In this document: one piece after another, positions 6,168 to 8,804 of the stretch
How the letters are laid out: each line of letters starts with the position of its first letter
Position numbering within the stretch: position 1 is the stretch's first letter
Assembly: GCA_900772705.1 (NCBI GenBank)
Contig: CAAGRQ010000038.1
Location: 1-8,804 of the forward strand
Reading direction: 5' to 3'
Source: Clostridia bacterium
Lineage (GTDB): Bacteria > Bacillota > Clostridia > Oscillospirales > Acutalibacteraceae
DNA: 8,804 bases
The notes under the pieces: model-generated
Databases searched by the model: none
What the model was told of the DNA's origin: nothing
Seen by the model: only the letters and a program-made list of their open reading frames with translations
Made by a program: the position numbers and the translations under genes

Positions 6168-6192
6168 AAATTTACGGTAAAGGGGAATAGAT

Positions 6193-8394
6193 ATGAACAT
6201 TATTAAGCGTAACGGCTCCGAAGCGGTATTTGACTTGAATAAGATTATTGTTGCCGTTTCAAAGGCTAACCAGGCGTGCGAAAAGAAAGAACTTTCACAG
6301 GGACAGATTAACGACATTGCAGAGTATGTAGAGTTCAAGATAGGAAAGGCAAACCGTGCACTTTCGGTAGAGGAAATTCAGGATATTGTCGAGGACCAGA
6401 TTATGGCTCAGGGCGCATTTGAGGTTGCAAAGCGTTATGTTAAGTACCGTTATACCCGTTCGCTCGTTCGTAAGGCTAATACAACAGATAATCAGATTCT
6501 CTCGCTTATCGAGTGTAATAATGAGGAAGTTAAGCAGGAAAACTCCAATAAAAATCCTACGGTAAATTCCGTTCAGCGTGATTATATGGCAGGCGAAGTG
6601 TCAAAGGATATTACAAAGAGAATTCTTCTTCCGCAGGATATTGTCGAGGCTCACGAGAACGGCATTATTCACTTCCACGACGCTGACTATTTCGCACAGC
6701 ATATGCATAACTGCGACCTCGTAAACCTTGAGGATATGCTCCAAAACGGTACGGTTATCTCCGATACAATGATTGAAAAGCCGCACAGTTTTTCAACCGC
6801 TTGCAATATCGCCACTCAGATTATCGCACAGGTTGCGTCATCTCAGTACGGCGGTCAGTCTATTTCTCTTACTCACCTTGCACCGTTTGTTCAGATAAGC
6901 AGGGAGAAGATTCGTAAGCAGGTAATCGATGAGGCTGTGGATTTCGGCAGTGAACTTACAGAAGAAAAGATTGATAAGATTACCGAGCGTAGGCTTCGTG
7001 ACGAGGTGTCAAGAGGCGTTCAGACCATTCAGTATCAGGTTGTTACACTTCTTACAACAAACGGTCAGGCTCCGTTCGTTACCGTGTTTATGTACCTTAA
7101 CGAGGCAAAGAATGAGCAGGAAAAGAAGGACCTTGCTCTTATTATCGAGGAGACCCTTAAGCAGAGAATTCAGGGCGTTAAAAATGAGAGCGGAGTATGG
7201 GTTACTCCTGCATTCCCTAAACTTATTTATGTTCTTGAAAACGATAATGTTGACGAGGATTCGGAATATTTCTATCTTACCGAACTTGCCGCTAAGTGCA
7301 CCGCAAAGAGAATGGTGCCCGATTATGTAAGCGAAAAGGTTATGCTCGACCTTAAAGGCGATGTGTATACTCCGATGGGTTGCCGTTCGTTCCTTACTCC
7401 CGACAGATTTACCGAGGCGGGAGTCGGCAATATCGCAAGAGCAAAGAATTATGTCGAGGGCAAGAAAAAGTATTACGGCAGATTCAATCAGGGCGTTGTT
7501 ACTATTAATCTTGTTGATGTCGCTTGCACAAGCGGCGGCGATATGACAAAGTTCTGGCAGATTTTTGACGAGAGACTTAATCTTTGCTACCGTGCTTTGA
7601 TGTGCCGCCATAACAGATTAAAGGGCACATTGTCCGATGCCGCACCGATTTTGTGGCAGCACGGAGCGCTTGCAAGACTCGATAAGGGCGAGCCGATAGA
7701 CCGACTTCTTTATGACGGATACTCAACCATTTCGCTCGGCTATGCCGGACTTTACGAGTGCACAAAGTATATGACCGGCAAATCGCATACCGACGAAAAC
7801 GGCGGAAAAGAATTTGCTCTTTCCGTAATGAGGCATATGAATGAGGCTTGCGATAAGTGGAAGAAAGAGACAAATATCGACTTCTCTATCTATGGCACAC
7901 CGCTTGAATCCACAACATATAAGTTTGCAAAATGCCTGCAAAAGAGATTCGGTATCATCAAGGGCGTAACCGATAAGAATTATATCACTAATTCATACCA
8001 TGTTCATGTTGCGGAAAAGATTGACGCATTTACAAAACTTAAGTTCGAGAGTGAATTCCAGGCTCTCTCACCGGGCGGCGCAATCTCTTATGTCGAGGTT
8101 CCGAATATGCAGGATAATATTCCTGCCGTGCTTCAGGTAATGCGATTTATTTATGATAATATTATGTACGCAGAACTTAATACAAAGAGCGATTACTGCC
8201 AGTGTTGCGGCTATGACGGCGAGATAAAAATCGTTGAGGACGAGCACGGAAAACTTATCTGGAGATGCCCTAACTGCGGCAATGAGGATCAGGATAAGAT
8301 GAATGTTGCACGCCGTACCTGCGGCTATATCGGCACTCAGTTCTGGAATCAGGGCAGAACGCAGGAAATTAAGGACAGAGTTTTGCACCTGTAA
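6193..8394 (+). CDS. nrdD: Anaerobic (class III) ribonucleoside-triphosphate reductase, large subunit
   Basis: Reduces ribonucleoside triphosphates to dNTPs in the cytoplasm without oxygen, using a glycyl radical installed by the radical-SAM activase NrdG. The 733-residue product starts with an ATP-cone allosteric domain (about 2-92: IIKRNGSEAVFD through YVKYRYTRSLVR), followed by the ten-stranded glycyl-radical barrel. Cys174 (MHNC) and Cys397 (PMGCRSFL) correspond to the active-site cysteine pair, with Cys397 the expected thiyl radical site. A C-terminal zinc site is formed by Cys669/Cys672 and Cys692/Cys695. The glycyl radical motif RTCGYIG places the radical at Gly711, 22 residues from the end. 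All key residues are present. AGGGG lies 7 nt before the ATG at 6193. The gene is alone: a strong terminator follows within about 12 nt, and no nrdG is present here. Confidence 0.98.
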   Translation: MNIIKRNGSEAVFDLNKIIVAVSKANQACEKKELSQGQINDIAEYVEFKIGKANRALSVEEIQDIVEDQIMAQGAFEVAKRYVKYRYTRSLVRKANTTDNQILSLIECNNEEVKQENSNKNPTVNSVQRDYMAGEVSKDITKRILLPQDIVEAHENGIIHFHDADYFAQHMHNCDLVNLEDMLQNGTVISDTMIEKPHSFSTACNIATQIIAQVASSQYGGQSISLTHLAPFVQISREKIRKQVIDEAVDFGSELTEEKIDKITERRLRDEVSRGVQTIQYQVVTLLTTNGQAPFVTVFMYLNEAKNEQEKKDLALIIEETLKQRIQGVKNESGVWVTPAFPKLIYVLENDNVDEDSEYFYLTELAAKCTAKRMVPDYVSEKVMLDLKGDVYTPMGCRSFLTPDRFTEAGVGNIARAKNYVEGKKKYYGRFNQGVVTINLVDVACTSGGDMTKFWQIFDERLNLCYRALMCRHNRLKGTLSDAAPILWQHGALARLDKGEPIDRLLYDGYSTISLGYAGLYECTKYMTGKSHTDENGGKEFALSVMRHMNEACDKWKKETNIDFSIYGTPLESTTYKFAKCLQKRFGIIKGVTDKNYITNSYHVHVAEKIDAFTKLKFESEFQALSPGGAISYVEVPNMQDNIPAVLQVMRFIYDNIMYAELNTKSDYCQCCGYDGEIKIVEDEHGKLIWRCPNCGNEDQDKMNVARRTCGYIGTQFWNQGRTQEIKDRVLHL

Positions 8395-8406
8395 TTTGAT
8401 AATAAG

Positions 8407-8440
8407 AAAAAGGATGTGAAAAATATTCACATCCTTTTTT
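8407..8440 (+). terminator. Rho-independent terminator of nrdD
   Basis: A perfect 14-bp stem (8407-8420 with 8426-8439) around an AAATA loop ends in CCTTTTTT. It starts 12 nt after the nrdD stop, showing that nrdD is the last gene of its transcript. The A-run on the left arm would let it work on the minus strand as well. Confidence 0.93.
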
Positions 8441-8575
8441 CGACAGATTTTTTAGTTGTTGACATAAAACATTTTACGAAAAATAAAGCGTTGCGGATTT
8501 TAGTCCGCAACGCTTTTGCTTTTACATCAATGTGAATTATATTCACATGCAAAATTCGACAATTATTTAGTTGTT
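8414..8575 (+). repeat. Imperfect direct repeat of a hairpin module (8414-8460 and 8530-8575)
   Basis: Both copies contain ATGTGAA, a 5-nt loop and TTCACAT, then a short AT-rich spacer, CGACA and (A)TTTAGTTGTT. The second halves (8424-8460 and 8540-8575) agree at about 30 of 37 aligned positions, with one gap. The copies flank the GC-rich hairpin at 8485-8516. The second copy lacks the T-tract that makes the first a terminator. This looks like a local duplication that has diverged. Confidence 0.65.
8485..8516. terminator. GC-rich bidirectional terminator hairpin
   Basis: A perfect 13-bp stem (8485-8497 with 8504-8516) around TTTTAG. On the minus strand it is followed by ATTTTTC, so it probably ends transcription of the minus-strand gene entering from the right. 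On the plus strand it is followed by a TGCTTTT stretch and could back up the nrdD terminator. Confidence 0.75.
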
Positions 8576-8594
8576 TTATATAATTGTAAAAAAC

Positions 8595-8804
8595 TTAATA
8601 TACATTAAATTCTATAACTTCGGGATTGTCGTTTGTTCCTGTAACTTTTGCTTCGCACTCCATTTCCATTGATGCATTATATCCATTAGTTACAGTGCAG
8701 GTAGCCTTTAAGTACCAAGTATTTTCATCAACTGCTTCTTGTGCCAGTTTGCCTTTTATATAGTGAAGCTTAAAGCCGAAGGGATATTCATTTTTGCCGT
8801 AATC
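8595..8804 (-). CDS. C-terminal part of an unrecognised protein, cut by the window edge
   Basis: An open frame enters from the right edge (its first complete codon starts at 8804) and ends at TAA (8595-8597), giving the last 69 residues; the start lies outside the window. I do not recognise the family. The visible part alternates polar and aromatic/aliphatic residues (for example TWYLKATCTVTNGYN and VTGTNDNPEVIEFNVY), suggesting a beta-rich domain such as those of secreted or surface proteins, but this is only an impression. It has two Cys and no membrane segment in the visible part. The frame is supported by the absence of stops over 210 nt, while one competing minus-strand frame has stops, and by a terminator hairpin downstream on the same strand. 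Confidence 0.65.
   Translation of the reverse strand, partial: DYGKNEYPFGFKLHYIKGKLAQEAVDENTWYLKATCTVTNGYNASMEMECEAKVTGTNDNPEVIEFNVY

Larger units (their letters stand above)
5821..6192. other. Divergent intergenic region between kinase and nrdD
   Basis: This is 372 bp of AT-rich DNA with no credible gene. It holds a minus-strand promoter for the kinase, a plus-strand promoter for nrdD, an NrdR-box-like palindrome, two other strong palindromes, a 12-bp inverted repeat 60 bp apart, and a leader hairpin near the nrdD start, each listed separately. A 72-codon frame from a TTG at 5962 has no ribosome binding site and overlaps the promoter elements, so I do not count it as a gene. Confidence 0.85.

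Noticed and set aside
5962..6180. A 72-codon open frame in the kinase-nrdD intergenic region
   Set aside because: It needs a TTG start without a ribosome binding site and spans the nrdD promoter and palindromes. Its composition is that of random AT-rich DNA.
6109..6192. The nrdD leader considered as a riboswitch (for example cobalamin)
   Set aside because: At about 84 nt it is too short, lacks a B12-box or other aptamer signatures, and class III reductase does not use cobalamin. Only one small hairpin is visible.
8459..8487. A perfect TTGACA with AATAAA 17 bp downstream, possible promoter for a small RNA
   Set aside because: The -10 is poor, the predicted start falls inside the GC-rich hairpin, and no gene follows on the plus strand. 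TTGACA also arises at the end of the repeat module. Kept only as a point to check by RNA-seq.
1..8804. Search for CRISPR arrays, tRNA/rRNA genes, insertion sequences, phage or defence genes
   Set aside because: No regularly spaced repeats, cloverleaf-like sequences, transposase or integrase motifs, or known defence domains were seen on either strand.

Overview
The window looks like chromosomal DNA of an anaerobic, moderately low-GC Gram-positive bacterium, most likely a gut Clostridia lineage (Ruminococcaceae/Oscillospiraceae-like; the exact taxon is not resolvable by eye). The evidence is AGGAGG-type ribosome binding sites, an EF-P with the Bacillus/Clostridium PGKGAAF loop, a clostridial CD1247-type protein beside efp, an oxygen-sensitive class III ribonucleotide reductase, and short intergenic gaps with U-tailed hairpins.

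Layout. (1) 58-1087, plus strand: efp, then a small, extremely acidic, cysteine-rich zinc-ribbon protein, apparently one transcription unit ended by a hairpin at 1107-1132. (2) 1195-3528, plus strand: a CaCA-family calcium/sodium exchanger followed 57 nt later by a membrane-anchored CapA-type metallophosphatase-fold protein. (3) 3550-3585: a strong bidirectional terminator between convergent units. (4) 5820-3597, minus strand: a sensor histidine kinase and an OmpR/PhoB-type response regulator, translationally coupled by an 8-nt overlap. (5) 5821-6192: a 372-bp divergent regulatory region with a promoter on each side, a near-consensus NrdR box and several other palindromes. (6) 6193-8394, plus strand: nrdD, transcribed alone and closed by a perfect terminator. 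(7) 8395-8594: two hairpins of related sequence flanking a GC-rich hairpin, in a short imperfect direct repeat. (8) 8595-8804, minus strand: the C-terminal end of an unrecognised protein that runs off the window.

How the genes fit together: EF-P rescues ribosomes at proline-rich stretches. The exchanger and CapA-like protein act at the membrane or envelope, and the two-component system senses an unknown extracytoplasmic signal. NrdD makes dNTPs anaerobically, probably under NrdR control. I see no phage, transposon, CRISPR, toxin-antitoxin or defence genes. Most of the window is ordinary core genome. The parts most worth a second look are the palindrome-dense nrdD upstream region, the absence of nrdG next to nrdD, the Asp/Cys-rich protein beside efp, and the repeated hairpin module after nrdD.
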